From NCBI RefSeq assembly GCF_005049235.1, contig NZ_SUMD01000017.1, positions 18,336 through 82,335 of the forward strand: DNA of 64,000 nt, given 5' to 3'. Positions 55,314-63,960 of this stretch are shown here, piece by piece. A program made the translations under genes and the position numbers. The notes under the pieces are model-generated. The model had not been told where the DNA came from. It made no database searches and saw nothing but the letters and a program-made list of their open reading frames with translations. The stretch is from Rhodococcus oryzae. Its GTDB lineage: Bacteria > Actinomycetota > Actinomycetes > Mycobacteriales > Mycobacteriaceae. Within the stretch, counting starts at the first letter, position 1. Each line of letters opens with the position of its first letter.

Positions 55314-57101
55314 TCAGGCGTAGATCTCCTCGACGTCGACCGCGTGGCGCTCGAGGACCACGTTGCGCTTGAGCGACATCTTCGGGGTCAGCTCGCCGGT
55401 CTCCTGCGTCCAGTCGACGGCCAGGATCCGGACCTTCTTGATCTGCTCGGCCGAGGACACCTGCGCATTGGTCTCCGCAACCGCGGCATCGATCTCCGCG
55501 ACGAGCGCCGGGTGACCGATCAGCTCCACGAGCGGCACGTCGGCGGCCACCCCGTTGCGCTCCCGCCATCCGGGCAGTGCTTCCGGGTCGATCGTGATCA
55601 GCGCCCCGACAAAGGGTTTCGCGTCACCCACGACCATGCACTGACCGATCAGCGGGTGCGCCCGCAGCGCGTCCTCGGGCTGCGACGGGGAGACGTTCTT
55701 GCCCGCCGCGGTCACGATGATCTCCTTCTTGCGGCCGGTGATGGTGACGAACCCGGCCTCGTCGATCGTCCCGAGATCGCCGGTGCGGAACCAGCCGTCG
55801 ACGAAGGCATCCGCGGTGGCCTCCTCGTTGTGCCAGTACCCGTCGAACACCACCGGGCCGCGCACCAATAGCTCGCCGTCGTCGGCGATCCGCGCCCCGT
55901 GTCCATCAAGCGGGCGGCCCACGGTACCGACCCGCTGGCGGGACGAGGTGTTCACGGTGACCGCTGCGGTGGTCTCGGTGAGGCCGTACCCCTCGTAGAT
56001 CGGCAGCCCGACACCGCGGAAGAAGTGCCCGAGCCGGGCGCCGAGCGGGCCACCGCCGGAGACTGCGAGGTCGCACTCGCCACCGAGCGCCGCCCGCAGC
56101 TTCCCGTAGACCAGCCGGTCGAACAGTGCGTGCCGCAGCCGAAGCCCCAGGCCCGGTCCGCCCTCGTCCCTGGCCCGGCTCCACTCGATCGCGGTCGCCG
56201 CCGCCTTGTCGAAGATCTTGGCCTTGCCGCCGTCGACGGCCTTCTGCCGGGACGCGTTGTAGACCTTCTCGAACACCCGCGGCACGGAAAGGATGAAATT
56301 CGGTTTGAACGCGGCGAACTGGTCGACCAGCGTCGTCCAGTCCGAGGTGTGCGCGACGGTGACCTTGGCGTCGAAAGCACCCACCGAGATGGCGCGGGCG
56401 AATACGTGCGCCAGCGGCAGGAACATCAGTGTCCGCTTGCCCTCGACGAGAGCCTCGCTCAGCGCGGTGCGCACGGCCACCGACTCTGCGAACAGGTTCG
56501 CGTGAGTCAGCTGCACGCCCTTCGGGCGACCGGTGGTGCCGGAGGTGTAGATGAGCGTGGCCGGCGAGCTGGCCCCCACCGCGGAGCGCCGGGCGCGCAG
56601 CTCCGCGTCGTCCACCCCCGCGCCGCGGCGAATCAGCTCATCGACCGCGCCCTCGTCGATCTGCAGCGTCTCGCGCAGCGCGGGCGCGGTGGCCGCCACC
56701 TCGCGGACCGTGTCGGCGTGCCGCTGCGCCTCGACGATCAGCAGCGTGGTCCCCGAATCCTCGAGGATCCACTTCGCCTGTGCCGCAGCCGAAGTCTCGT
56801 AGATCGCCACCGTGCAGGCACCCGCGGTCCAGATGGCGTAGTCGAGCAGGACCCACTCGTACCTGGTCGCCGACATGATCGCGACCCGGTCCCCCGGTGC
56901 GACCCCGGAGGCGATCAGGCCCTTCGCCACCGCGGTGACGCTCTCGGCGAACCGGGCGGCGGTGACGTCGGACCAGCCCGACCCGGACGGCAGCTGGAAC
57001 GGGACGAAGTCCGGTGAGTCCTGCGCGTACCGGAATACCGTGTCCGCCATCGACACATCCGCCGGGATGGTGAACGTCGCTGGAAGCTCGAACTCGCGCA
57101 T
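55314..57101 (-). CDS. Long-chain fatty-acid-CoA ligase (FadD15-like)
   Basis: 595-residue AMP-forming acyl-CoA synthetase. P-loop 'LIYTSGTTGRPKGVQLTH', 'FLPLAHVFARAIS', 'YEGYGLTETTAAV', 'FRTGDLGTIDEAGFVTITGRKKEIIVTAAGKNVSP' are present, and the C terminus carries 'LTPKMSLKRNVV' in place of the common catalytic lysine loop, as in the FAA1/FadD15 branch. Ribosome site GGAGGG. Divergent from a TetR regulator, which probably controls it in response to fatty acid or acyl-CoA. Confidence 0.92.
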   Translation of the reverse strand: MREFELPATFTIPADVSMADTVFRYAQDSPDFVPFQLPSGSGWSDVTAARFAESVTAVAKGLIASGVAPGDRVAIMSATRYEWVLLDYAIWTAGACTVAIYETSAAAQAKWILEDSGTTLLIVEAQRHADTVREVAATAPALRETLQIDEGAVDELIRRGAGVDDAELRARRSAVGASSPATLIYTSGTTGRPKGVQLTHANLFAESVAVRTALSEALVEGKRTLMFLPLAHVFARAISVGAFDAKVTVAHTSDWTTLVDQFAAFKPNFILSVPRVFEKVYNASRQKAVDGGKAKIFDKAAATAIEWSRARDEGGPGLGLRLRHALFDRLVYGKLRAALGGECDLAVSGGGPLGARLGHFFRGVGLPIYEGYGLTETTAAVTVNTSSRQRVGTVGRPLDGHGARIADDGELLVRGPVVFDGYWHNEEATADAFVDGWFRTGDLGTIDEAGFVTITGRKKEIIVTAAGKNVSPSQPEDALRAHPLIGQCMVVGDAKPFVGALITIDPEALPGWRERNGVAADVPLVELIGHPALVAEIDAAVAETNAQVSSAEQIKKVRILAVDWTQETGELTPKMSLKRNVVLERHAVDVEEIYA

Positions 57102-57151
57102 GCGCAGATCCCTCCGCTAAAATTAGAGAGCTTTTCTAGAAAGTGTTGTCA

Positions 57152-57799
57152 ATGCGCGGCGGCCTGTCAATGGCATGCCCGTGGGCCCTGGAGGTGAACA
57201 TCGGCACGCAGAATCGGGGCACCGAGACCAGGCAGCGGCTCCTCGACGGGGCGCTGGCGGTGTTCGCACGGTCCGGGCCCTCCGGGTTCACCATGACCGC
57301 GGTGACCGAGGCGAGCGGGGTCAGCGTCGGCAGCCTCTACCACCACTTCGGCAGCTTCGACGGCCTGTCCGCGGCGCTGTACAGCCGGTGCATGTCCGAT
57401 CTGCTGGACTCGCTGATCGCCGAGTTGGTGCGCTGCCGGACCGCGCGGACGGGGGTCAAGGCGATGGCCGCTGCCTACCTTCGCTGGGTGGCGCGGCACC
57501 GCGCCCAGGCACACTTCATCCACGCCTCGGCCTACTCGGGCTTCCTGCCCGCGCACGCCGAGGAGCTCGCAGCCGAGAAGGCGCCCCGCATGCAGGCGAT
57601 GTCCGACTGGATGACCCCGCACGTCGAGGCGGGCCGGGTGGTCGCGCTGTCCCCCGCCCTGATCGAGATGCTGGTGATCGGACCGGTCGCGGAGACCAGC
57701 AGGCGCTGGCTGTCGGCGGCGCCGGGCATCGACCTGGACGAGGCGGCGAAGATACTGCCCGAACGGATCTGGCAGTCGGTCCGCGGCGTGCAGGGCTGA
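57152..57799 (+). CDS. TetR-family transcriptional regulator
   Basis: 215 residues from the ATG at 57152; starts at 57170 or a GTG near 57194 would fit the family length better, because the helix-turn-helix begins only at 'ETRQRLLDGALAVFARSGPSGFTMTAVTEASGVSVGSLYHHFGSFDGL'. The C-terminal domain is of the 'tetR_C_33-like' type with many His/Trp residues. The 50-base divergent region with the acyl-CoA ligase has an AT-rich TAGAGAGCTTTTCTA imperfect palindrome (57125-57139), a plausible operator. Confidence 0.87.
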   Translation: MRGGLSMACPWALEVNIGTQNRGTETRQRLLDGALAVFARSGPSGFTMTAVTEASGVSVGSLYHHFGSFDGLSAALYSRCMSDLLDSLIAELVRCRTARTGVKAMAAAYLRWVARHRAQAHFIHASAYSGFLPAHAEELAAEKAPRMQAMSDWMTPHVEAGRVVALSPALIEMLVIGPVAETSRRWLSAAPGIDLDEAAKILPERIWQSVRGVQG

Positions 57800-57913
57800 G
57801 CGCACCGAACACTCGATGTGATCGAGGAGTTCGGCAAACCCCACGACAACAGACCGATCCCGGCCGCCGGGTCGGCGGTGTGCCGATCGGTTCGATCGTC
57901 CTATCGTGAAGCG

Positions 57914-58348
57914 ATGGCACTGGATCGGGACACCATCGACCGCTACCTCACCGCCTACGGGAACTCACTGGCCGAGTTCGATGCCGACGCGGCGACGGCC
58001 CTGTGGGGCCTGCCGGGCACCATCGTCAACGACGAGTTCGCCGGGTCACTGTCGAGCCGGGCGGACATGGCGGCCGGCCTCAGCCAGTCCTACCCGTTGT
58101 ACCGGCAGCTGGGACTCGCCGGGGTCACCCACCAGATCCTCGAATCGGTCGCGCTCACCGACCGGCTGGTCCGGGTCCGGGTGCGATGGAGCTTTCTGGA
58201 CTCCGCAGGCGAGACGCTGACCACCAGCGACTACGAGTACCTGCTCCGCGAGGACCCGGACGGCCTTCACGCCTATGTCGCGGTCGGAATCGACGACATA
58301 CAGAAACTGCGCGAGCTCGCCGACCGGCTCGGCGTCGACCTCGACTGA
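57914..58348 (+). CDS. NTF2/SnoaL-like protein of unknown function
   Basis: 144 residues, single cone-shaped alpha+beta NTF2-like domain: 'IDRYLTAYGNSLAEFDADAATALWGLPGTIVNDEFAGSLSSRADMAAGL', ending 'RLGVDLD'. The ATG at 57914 is used because the frame upstream lacks coding character. Such proteins bind small hydrophobic ligands or act as isomerases; no catalytic pair can be assigned. It converges on the ankyrin-repeat gene with four bases between stop codons. Confidence 0.75.
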   Translation: MALDRDTIDRYLTAYGNSLAEFDADAATALWGLPGTIVNDEFAGSLSSRADMAAGLSQSYPLYRQLGLAGVTHQILESVALTDRLVRVRVRWSFLDSAGETLTTSDYEYLLREDPDGLHAYVAVGIDDIQKLRELADRLGVDLD

Positions 58349-58352
58349 CCGG

Positions 58353-58745
58353 CTACGAGTGCCACAGCTCCAGGTAGTCCTCCCGGCCGAACATCTTGGC
58401 CGCGTCGACCGCGGTCGGGTGGCCGGCATTCGGATCGGCCCCGGCTGCGGCAAGTGCACGCACCACAGCCTCCTCGCCCTTGAAGATGGCGCCCGCGACC
58501 GGCGACTGACCGCGACCGTTGAGGCGATCGACATCCGCGCCCCGGTCGATCAGCAGCTGCACCACCTCGACGTGCCCGTGGTACGCGGCGAGCATCACCA
58601 ATGTGTCGCCGGCGCCGTTGGTGAGGTTCACCGGGACACCCGCGTCGAGGTAGGCGGCGATGGTCGCGGCGTCACCCGTCCTTGCCGCGTCGAAGACCCG
58701 CTCCGCGATCTCCTGGAGCCGGGGGTCGATCGGATCGTCCGTCAT
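58353..58745 (-). CDS. Ankyrin-repeat protein
   Basis: 130 residues with about three ankyrin repeats: 'RTGDAATIAAYLDAGVPVNLTNGAGDTLVMLAAYHGHVEVVQLLIDRGADVDRLNGRGQSPVAGAIFKGEEAVVRALAAAGADPN'. No signal peptide. In actinobacteria such short proteins are often next to catalase or stress genes, but here the neighbours are small single genes. A protein-protein interaction role is all that can be said. Confidence 0.85.
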   Translation of the reverse strand: MTDDPIDPRLQEIAERVFDAARTGDAATIAAYLDAGVPVNLTNGAGDTLVMLAAYHGHVEVVQLLIDRGADVDRLNGRGQSPVAGAIFKGEEAVVRALAAAGADPNAGHPTAVDAAKMFGREDYLELWHS

Positions 58746-58807
58746 GTCGATCGAAGTTACCCGCGGTGCACGAACCTCCGCTTCAGGGATGGTGAATCAC
58801 GACCCGA

Positions 58808-58841
58808 CCCTCGCACCTCCGGGGTTCCGGAGGTGCGAGGG
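58808..58841 (-). terminator. Terminator after the porin genes
   Basis: Fifteen-base perfect arms CCCTCGCACCTCCGG and its complement with a 4-base loop, 20 bases after the second porin stop. Confidence 0.85.
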
Positions 58842-58860
58842 CAGGCCCGACGTACCGCGG

Positions 58861-59541
58861 TCAGCCGATGCTGAAGGGCTGGCCCCAGAGGGTGACGGTG
58901 CCCTTGACGTTCTCGGTGTCGACGGTGACGTTGACGTAGGAGCGGGCCTGCGCGTAGCCGGCGCAGCCCTCGACGCCCATGGTGGAGTCGGCCCAGGTGA
59001 CGCTGCCGGTTGCGCCCTCAAAGGAGTGCTCGCCGGAGTGCGACTCGCCACCGAAGTCGTCGGCGTATTCCAGGTCGAGGACCGAGAAGCTCGCGGCCTC
59101 GCCGGGTCCGATGGAGACGTTGCCCGCGGTAGCGGCCTCGGGATCGCCCGCGGTGCCGTCCCAGCCGGCGCCCATACCGGACTCGGCACCGGCCTCGCCG
59201 CCGAGGGTGAGCTGGCAGGCCACGACGTAGCCGGGCTCGATGTAACCGCCCTCGGCGCCGGAACCACCGGAGATCTCGACCTTCGCGGAGCCCGACACCC
59301 ACACATTGCGGTGCAGCGGGGTCGCGCCCATGGAGCCGGAGATGTTCGCGGACTCACCGGACATGGTGACGGTGACGACGGTGCCGTCGGCGAGGGTCTT
59401 GGTGATGGTGCCGCCGGGCAGCGGCACGAAGGTGTCGGCGTTGGCCGCGCCCGCGGAGAAGAAGCCGACCGCAACGGCCGTGGCCGCGCCGACGGCCGAG
59501 ATCTGCAGCCCGCAACGCAGGCCGTTCTTGCTGGAGTTCAT
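58861..59541 (-). CDS. MspA-family outer-membrane porin (second copy)
   Basis: 226-residue precursor with a Sec signal peptide ending 'GAANA' before 'DTFVPLPGG', the usual mature start of MspA/Nfp porins. Short alternating beta-strand patterns follow ('VVTVTMSGESANISGSM', 'VWVSGSAKVEISGG'), with 'VACQLTLGGEAGAESGMG' and the closing 'TLWGQPFSIG' as in Nocardia and Rhodococcus channel proteins. Two cysteines ('VACQL', 'EGCAGYAQARSY') may pair. It forms an oligomeric channel in the mycolate outer membrane for small hydrophilic solutes. It lies 47 bases after a paralogue. Confidence 0.93.
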   Translation of the reverse strand: MNSSKNGLRCGLQISAVGAATAVAVGFFSAGAANADTFVPLPGGTITKTLADGTVVTVTMSGESANISGSMGATPLHRNVWVSGSAKVEISGGSGAEGGYIEPGYVVACQLTLGGEAGAESGMGAGWDGTAGDPEAATAGNVSIGPGEAASFSVLDLEYADDFGGESHSGEHSFEGATGSVTWADSTMGVEGCAGYAQARSYVNVTVDTENVKGTVTLWGQPFSIG

Positions 59542-59588
59542 GAATTTTCCTCTGAGGGTTCAGGTATCGAGTTCAGGCGTGGACTGGG

Positions 59589-60278
59589 TCAGCCGATGCT
59601 GAAGGGCTGGCCGTACAGGGTGGTCTTGGAGTAGTCGTTGCCGACGATCTCGACCACCGTGTAGGAGCGGGCCTGGGCGAACCCGCCGCAGTTCTGGATC
59701 TCGAGCTGGGTGTCCTGGTACTGCACGGCGTACTTGCCGTTCTTCTTGATGTCCTTGCCCGCGACACCGACGAACTTGACCTGACCGGCGGAGACCGGGA
59801 CGGTCAGCGAACCCGAGATCGAGGGGCCGGAGAGGTCGATGCCTGCGCCGATGGAGCCGCCGAGGCCGGTGATGTCGACCTGGCAGCCCACGATGTAGCC
59901 GGTGCTGATCCGCGAGACCCCGTGCGTGGACGAGTTGTTGGTGCCCTTGTCGTTGGTGGCACCGTTCCACGGACCCGCCTCGCCCTCACCGGAGACACCG
60001 GTGACATCGGCGCTGACGGTGCCCGAGACCCACGCGGTGCGGCCGGCACCATTGGCGGCCAGCGACGGGGAGATCAGGACGCTCTCGCCGGTGCGGGAGA
60101 CGACCGCACCCGGCCCGGCCTTCTGCCCGTCCGGCAGCGGCACGAAGGTGTCGGCATGCGCCGCACCGGTCGACATCAGGCCGATCGCCACGGCCGCGGC
60201 AGCACCGACGCTCACGCTGACCAGACGGGCGCGTCGGGCGCCCGAGCGGGGGCTGGATTTCACGAACTCGGTGAACAT
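59589..60278 (-). CDS. MspA-family outer-membrane porin (first copy)
   Basis: 229-residue precursor; the ATG at 60278 follows GAGAGGAAT and is preferred to an upstream ATG. Signal peptide to 'GAAHA', mature 'DTFVPLPDGQKAGPG', then beta-rich sequence with 'GRTAWVSGTVSADVTGVSGEGEAG', 'VGCQVDITGLGGSIGAGIDLSG', 'NCGGFAQARSYTVVEIVG' and 'TLYGQPFSIG'. The last 24 nucleotides are identical to the downstream paralogue. Two different subunits encoded together are known from Nocardia (NfpA/NfpB), where they form a mixed channel; the same may hold here. Confidence 0.93.
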   Translation of the reverse strand: MFTEFVKSSPRSGARRARLVSVSVGAAAAVAIGLMSTGAAHADTFVPLPDGQKAGPGAVVSRTGESVLISPSLAANGAGRTAWVSGTVSADVTGVSGEGEAGPWNGATNDKGTNNSSTHGVSRISTGYIVGCQVDITGLGGSIGAGIDLSGPSISGSLTVPVSAGQVKFVGVAGKDIKKNGKYAVQYQDTQLEIQNCGGFAQARSYTVVEIVGNDYSKTTLYGQPFSIG

Positions 60279-60324
60279 GTATTCCTCTCGATTGGTGAAC
60301 TGAGTCAATAGGTTTCGGTACAGA

Positions 60325-61686
60325 TCAGAGCGACCGAAGGACGGCGTCTGCGGCGTCCGTTCCCGTGTTGAGCGACCTGTGGACGGTGCTCGTCACCATC
60401 CCCGCGAAATGCAGTACCCCGTTGACAGGCTCATAGATGACCTTGTCCGACTTCTCCGGGTAGGCGCCGAGCGCGAACTCGTCCTTGGACCAGTCGTAGG
60501 TCGAGGCCTTCGAATAGGTCACGCCTGCATCGCCGCCCAGCCTGCGGACGGTCTCGAGTGACCTGTCGAAACGCTCGTGCTCGGGGAGCGCGAGCAACTC
60601 GTCGGCCTGAGCACCGGTTGCCCAGGCGACGAGGAGCTGTCCCGTGAACCCCGGGGTTCCCGCGGACGCGTCCCACAGCACGGGCGGCCGCAACGAGTAC
60701 GTTTCGGCCAGCCCGAACGGCATAGTGATGACCGGGCGCGGGAACTCGAGGATCGCCTTGTACACGGACAGGTACCGAACCTGTTCGATCGCATCGAGTT
60801 TCGTGTCCGGCAGGGCGGGCGAGAACTCGATCCTCCCCGCCTTGAGGACTCCGGCGGGGACCGCGACGACGCACCGCGCCGCCTCGTAGTCGCGGCCGCC
60901 CGCCGAGACGGAGACCCCGCCCGCGCTGTGCGTGATCGTGTCGACGACGGTGTTCGTCTTGATCTCCACCCGCTCACCGATCGCGCGGATGATCTGGTCG
61001 TAGCCGCCGATCACGCGGAAGTCGCCCGCATAGTCGTCGACCGGCGCCTCGCCGGTCCGCTCGACATCGAGGCACTCCTGCAGGGTGTCGACGACGTTCT
61101 CCGCGGGCAGGACATCGAACTGCTCGTCGTCGACCTCGATGATGAGCAGCGCGAGCGGGTAGTTCGAGCGCGGAATGCCCAAGCGGGCGAGGTAGGTCTC
61201 CGCCGTCTCGCCGTCCGCAGGGGCCGGTGCCGTTGGACCGACGGCGGGGACCCCGTTCGGGAAGCGATAGAACTGCGCGGAGCCCTGCACCTCCCAGGGC
61301 GACTGCGGGTCGAAGCGGGAGTAGTTCGGGTCGAGGCGGTGCGTGCCCAGACCCAGACCCGTCACGTAGGCCCACGTGGAGATGTCCGGACCGCCGTGCA
61401 GGAGCTCGGCTCCACGCTCGAACGGAATGCTCATGGTCGTTCGATCCGTCCAGACGCGACCACCGATTCGGTCCCGCGCCTCGAGCACCAGGACCTTCTT
61501 GCCCGCCTCATGGATCCGCTTGGCTGCCCCCAGCCCCGCCGCCCCGGCTCCGATGACGATCACGTCGTACCGAGCGCCCGGGGAGGATGACGACTGAGCT
61601 GACGACGTCGCGCAGGAGCTGAGACCGAATGCGGCGGCGACACCGAGTGAACCGACGAGCATCGAGCGACGAGTGATGGGCGACAT
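60325..61686 (-). CDS. Flavin amine oxidase with Tat lipoprotein signal
   Basis: 453-residue precursor. The N terminus has a twin-arginine motif ('ITRRSMLVGSLGVAAAFGL') and a lipobox 'LSSC', so the folded flavoprotein is probably exported by Tat and fixed to the membrane as a lipoprotein. FAD-binding 'YDVIVIGAGAAGLGAAKRI', 'VLEARDRIGGRVWTD' and the C-terminal 'EPVNGVLHFAGMVTSTVHRSLNTGTDAADAVL' place it in the flavin monoamine oxidase family. It would oxidise amines outside the membrane, giving aldehyde, ammonia and peroxide. It follows permease and SMR genes on the same strand and precedes the porins (46 bases), possibly one unit. Confidence 0.9.
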   Translation of the reverse strand: MSPITRRSMLVGSLGVAAAFGLSSCATSSAQSSSSPGARYDVIVIGAGAAGLGAAKRIHEAGKKVLVLEARDRIGGRVWTDRTTMSIPFERGAELLHGGPDISTWAYVTGLGLGTHRLDPNYSRFDPQSPWEVQGSAQFYRFPNGVPAVGPTAPAPADGETAETYLARLGIPRSNYPLALLIIEVDDEQFDVLPAENVVDTLQECLDVERTGEAPVDDYAGDFRVIGGYDQIIRAIGERVEIKTNTVVDTITHSAGGVSVSAGGRDYEAARCVVAVPAGVLKAGRIEFSPALPDTKLDAIEQVRYLSVYKAILEFPRPVITMPFGLAETYSLRPPVLWDASAGTPGFTGQLLVAWATGAQADELLALPEHERFDRSLETVRRLGGDAGVTYSKASTYDWSKDEFALGAYPEKSDKVIYEPVNGVLHFAGMVTSTVHRSLNTGTDAADAVLRSL

Positions 61687-61755
61687 GTGAGTTCCTTTGT
61701 GTGAAGTGGGTATGGCTACGCCTGCACGAGCAGGGACGGCGTCGTGGGCCTGGCG

Positions 61756-62157
61756 TCAGGCGTCGCCGTGCGGGGCCGCCCCGACGGGTGCGCCGACCGA
61801 CGCACCCCCGGGACTTGCGGACTCCTCGGGGTTCCCGCCGTGGCCGATATTGAGCAGCACCACCCCGGCGACGATCAGGACGATGCCTCCGATCGCGGTG
61901 GCCGAGAGCGTGTCCCGAAAGATGAGCACGCCGAGGATCGCGACGACCGTCGTTCCCACGCCGGACCAGATCGCGTACCCGACCCCGACGTTGAGCCCGC
62001 GGGCCAGCGCGAACCCGAGCAGCGTGAAGCTGGCCGCATACCCGATGACGACCACGATCGACGGCAGCGGACGGCTGAAACCGTCGGCGGCCTTGAGCGA
62101 GAGGGTGGCGACGATCTCGCACGCGATCGCCCCCGCCAGCAGGGCATAGGCGTTCAC
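61756..62157 (-). CDS. Small multidrug resistance (SMR/EmrE) family transporter
   Basis: 133 residues with four TM helices. The essential membrane Glu is E14 ('AIACEIVATLSLKAADGF'), and 'GYAIWSGVGTTVVAILG' has the conserved Trp-Ser-Gly of TM3. A Gly/Pro/Ser tail of about 25 residues is extra. EmrE-type proteins exchange protons for cationic amines or toxic cations, and other SMR members carry guanidinium or polyamines. Its GTG start overlaps the permease stop by four bases, so it is coupled to an amino-acid/amine permease. Confidence 0.92.
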   Translation of the reverse strand: MNAYALLAGAIACEIVATLSLKAADGFSRPLPSIVVVIGYAASFTLLGFALARGLNVGVGYAIWSGVGTTVVAILGVLIFRDTLSATAIGGIVLIVAGVVLLNIGHGGNPEESASPGGASVGAPVGAAPHGDA

Positions 62158-63572
62158 GAAACCGCCTGCTCGGTCACCTCGCCGCGGTCCTGGACCTTGC
62201 GCCGGTACAGCCAGAGCACGACACCCAGCGCCAACACACCGAGCGCGACAGCGAGTTCCTTGAAGCCGCCGTAGCCGGTCACCTCGAAGCCGGTGGCGCC
62301 CACGACCAGGATCACCACCAGGACGGCGGCCAGCGCGAGGGAAAGCGGAACGAAGACCGCCGGCAGGCGGATCGGCCGCGCCAGATCCGGGTGGTCCTTA
62401 CGGAGCAGGAAGAAGCCGGACAGGGCGAAGATGTGCGCGAGGATGTAGCCGAGGTTGCCGGTGACGATGATCGCCAGCGGCGTCTTCAACACGGTCAGGA
62501 CGAGCACGTTGACCACGAGGGCCACCGTCAGGGCGCGGACGGGGATGCCTCGGCTGTTCAGCACGCCGACCTGCCGGATGCTCGTGCCCTCCTTGCCCAT
62601 GTTGTAGAGCACACGCGAACCATCCGCGAGACCGGTCACCATGATCAGCAGCAGCGAGCAGATCAGGAACAGGACCATGACGTCCGCGGCACCGCCGACG
62701 AGTTCCTGGAAGGCAGACACGTAGAACGTAGTCGGCGCCTCGGCGATCGCGGCCTCGCCGACGTAGCCGGTGAGGATGAGCGGCAGCAACACGAAGACAC
62801 CGAGCGAGAAGAGCACGCCGGCCTTGAGGGCCTTGGCCGTATCGGAGACGGTATTGCGGTACTCCGGGGCGAACGTCGCGCAGACCTCGACGCCGAACGA
62901 GGTCCACGCCATCACGTACAGCCAGACCAAGGAGGTGCGCAGACCCTCGATGCCGTGCAGATTCCAGGTCAGCTCGGAGATGTGGAAACCGCCCGTGATC
63001 AGCGGCCCGATGATGAACACCGCCAGCGGGATCAGCAGGATGCCGCCGGTGATGTAGACGAAGGTCATCGTGATCCGGACCCCGACGATGTTGAGCACGT
63101 AGAGGATTCCGATCACCATCAGCCCGACCATGATCGGGAAGTCGAGCCCGATCGGCCCGAGACTGATCGACCAGTCCTGGTCAGGGAACCACTGGGACTG
63201 CACGAGTGCACCGATGATGCCTGCGTAGACCGACAGCGCGGTGGTCCAGGGGAACCAGTAGCCGACGGCGGCGAGTGGACCGACGATCGGTGCCCGTTCC
63301 TTCCACGCCTCCGCCGCGTACGCGGCGATGCCACCGGAGGTGTCCGGGAACATCGCCGCGAGCTCGGTGTAGATCCAGTTGGCCACCGTCGCCAGCAGCA
63401 TCGAGATGGTCCACAGGAGTACGGCCCCCCAGCCGCCGAGACCGACGATCGACGCACCGAGCGAGGCGATCAACGCGGCGGGCATGGTCAGCGACATCGC
63501 GAAGCCGTCGTACCACCGCATGGTCTTGTGCAGCGTGGGTGCGGGTTGTTCTGTGGAAGCGGTCTCTGTCAT
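62154..63572 (-). CDS. APC-superfamily amino acid/amine permease
   Basis: 472 residues, about twelve TM helices. The start of the transport core is 'FAMSLTMPAALIASLGASIVGLGGWGAVLLWTISMLLATVANWIYTELAAMFPDTSGGIAAYAAEAW', with the unwound-helix Gly motif. 'YVMAWTSFGVEVCATFAPEY' corresponds to TM6. The family takes up amino acids, polyamines or aromatic amines. It is the first gene of a permease-SMR-amine oxidase set, which suggests that an amine is the common substrate. It starts 388 bases from a divergent gene cut by the window end. Confidence 0.9.
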   Translation of the reverse strand: MTETASTEQPAPTLHKTMRWYDGFAMSLTMPAALIASLGASIVGLGGWGAVLLWTISMLLATVANWIYTELAAMFPDTSGGIAAYAAEAWKERAPIVGPLAAVGYWFPWTTALSVYAGIIGALVQSQWFPDQDWSISLGPIGLDFPIMVGLMVIGILYVLNIVGVRITMTFVYITGGILLIPLAVFIIGPLITGGFHISELTWNLHGIEGLRTSLVWLYVMAWTSFGVEVCATFAPEYRNTVSDTAKALKAGVLFSLGVFVLLPLILTGYVGEAAIAEAPTTFYVSAFQELVGGAADVMVLFLICSLLLIMVTGLADGSRVLYNMGKEGTSIRQVGVLNSRGIPVRALTVALVVNVLVLTVLKTPLAIIVTGNLGYILAHIFALSGFFLLRKDHPDLARPIRLPAVFVPLSLALAAVLVVILVVGATGFEVTGYGGFKELAVALGVLALGVVLWLYRRKVQDRGEVTEQAVS

Positions 63573-63960
63573 TGGGGTTCCTAGTCACGTGATCGGAAAG
63601 AGCCTGCGGCTCATGCGAATTAACGGTGACTCGGACGGAACGAACGGTGCGGAGCCCTGCGGCATAGGGCCCGGAAACAGGTCGGCCGCGCGGTGCCCGG
63701 CGGTCGACGTGCGGATCAGTATGACCAGATCGGATGAGCGAAGACAAGGCTTGAGCAGAATTTCGCCCGCAAACTTAGACAATTGAGCCGATCTGACCCC
63801 AATCAGTTGCCCGAATAACAGTCAGACGAGAAGAATCTTGTTCCTTGGGGGTGACAGGCGCCACACCGGGCATCTATGGTGACTGAACTCGCACGGAACG
63901 AGTGACCTCCCCAAACACCGCGGGCCGCGGCAGTCCCGCTCACATCAAAAGGTTGTACCC
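63573..63960. other. 388-base divergent regulatory region
   Basis: No gene is supported in this region. Seen in it are a CACGTG-type palindrome TCACGTGA at the permease leader (63585-63592), two inverted AGATCGG / CCGATCT units about 60 bases apart (near 63727 and 63788), a relatively AT-rich middle part, and a promoter for the rightward gene at 63851-63880. Confidence 0.5.
63851..63880 (+). promoter_or_regulatory. Promoter for the gene at 63961
   Basis: GTGACA (63851-63856), 18 bases, TATGGT (63875-63880): five of six and four of six matches to the primary sigma hexamers. An AAAAGG ribosome site lies before the ATG at 63961. Confidence 0.45.
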
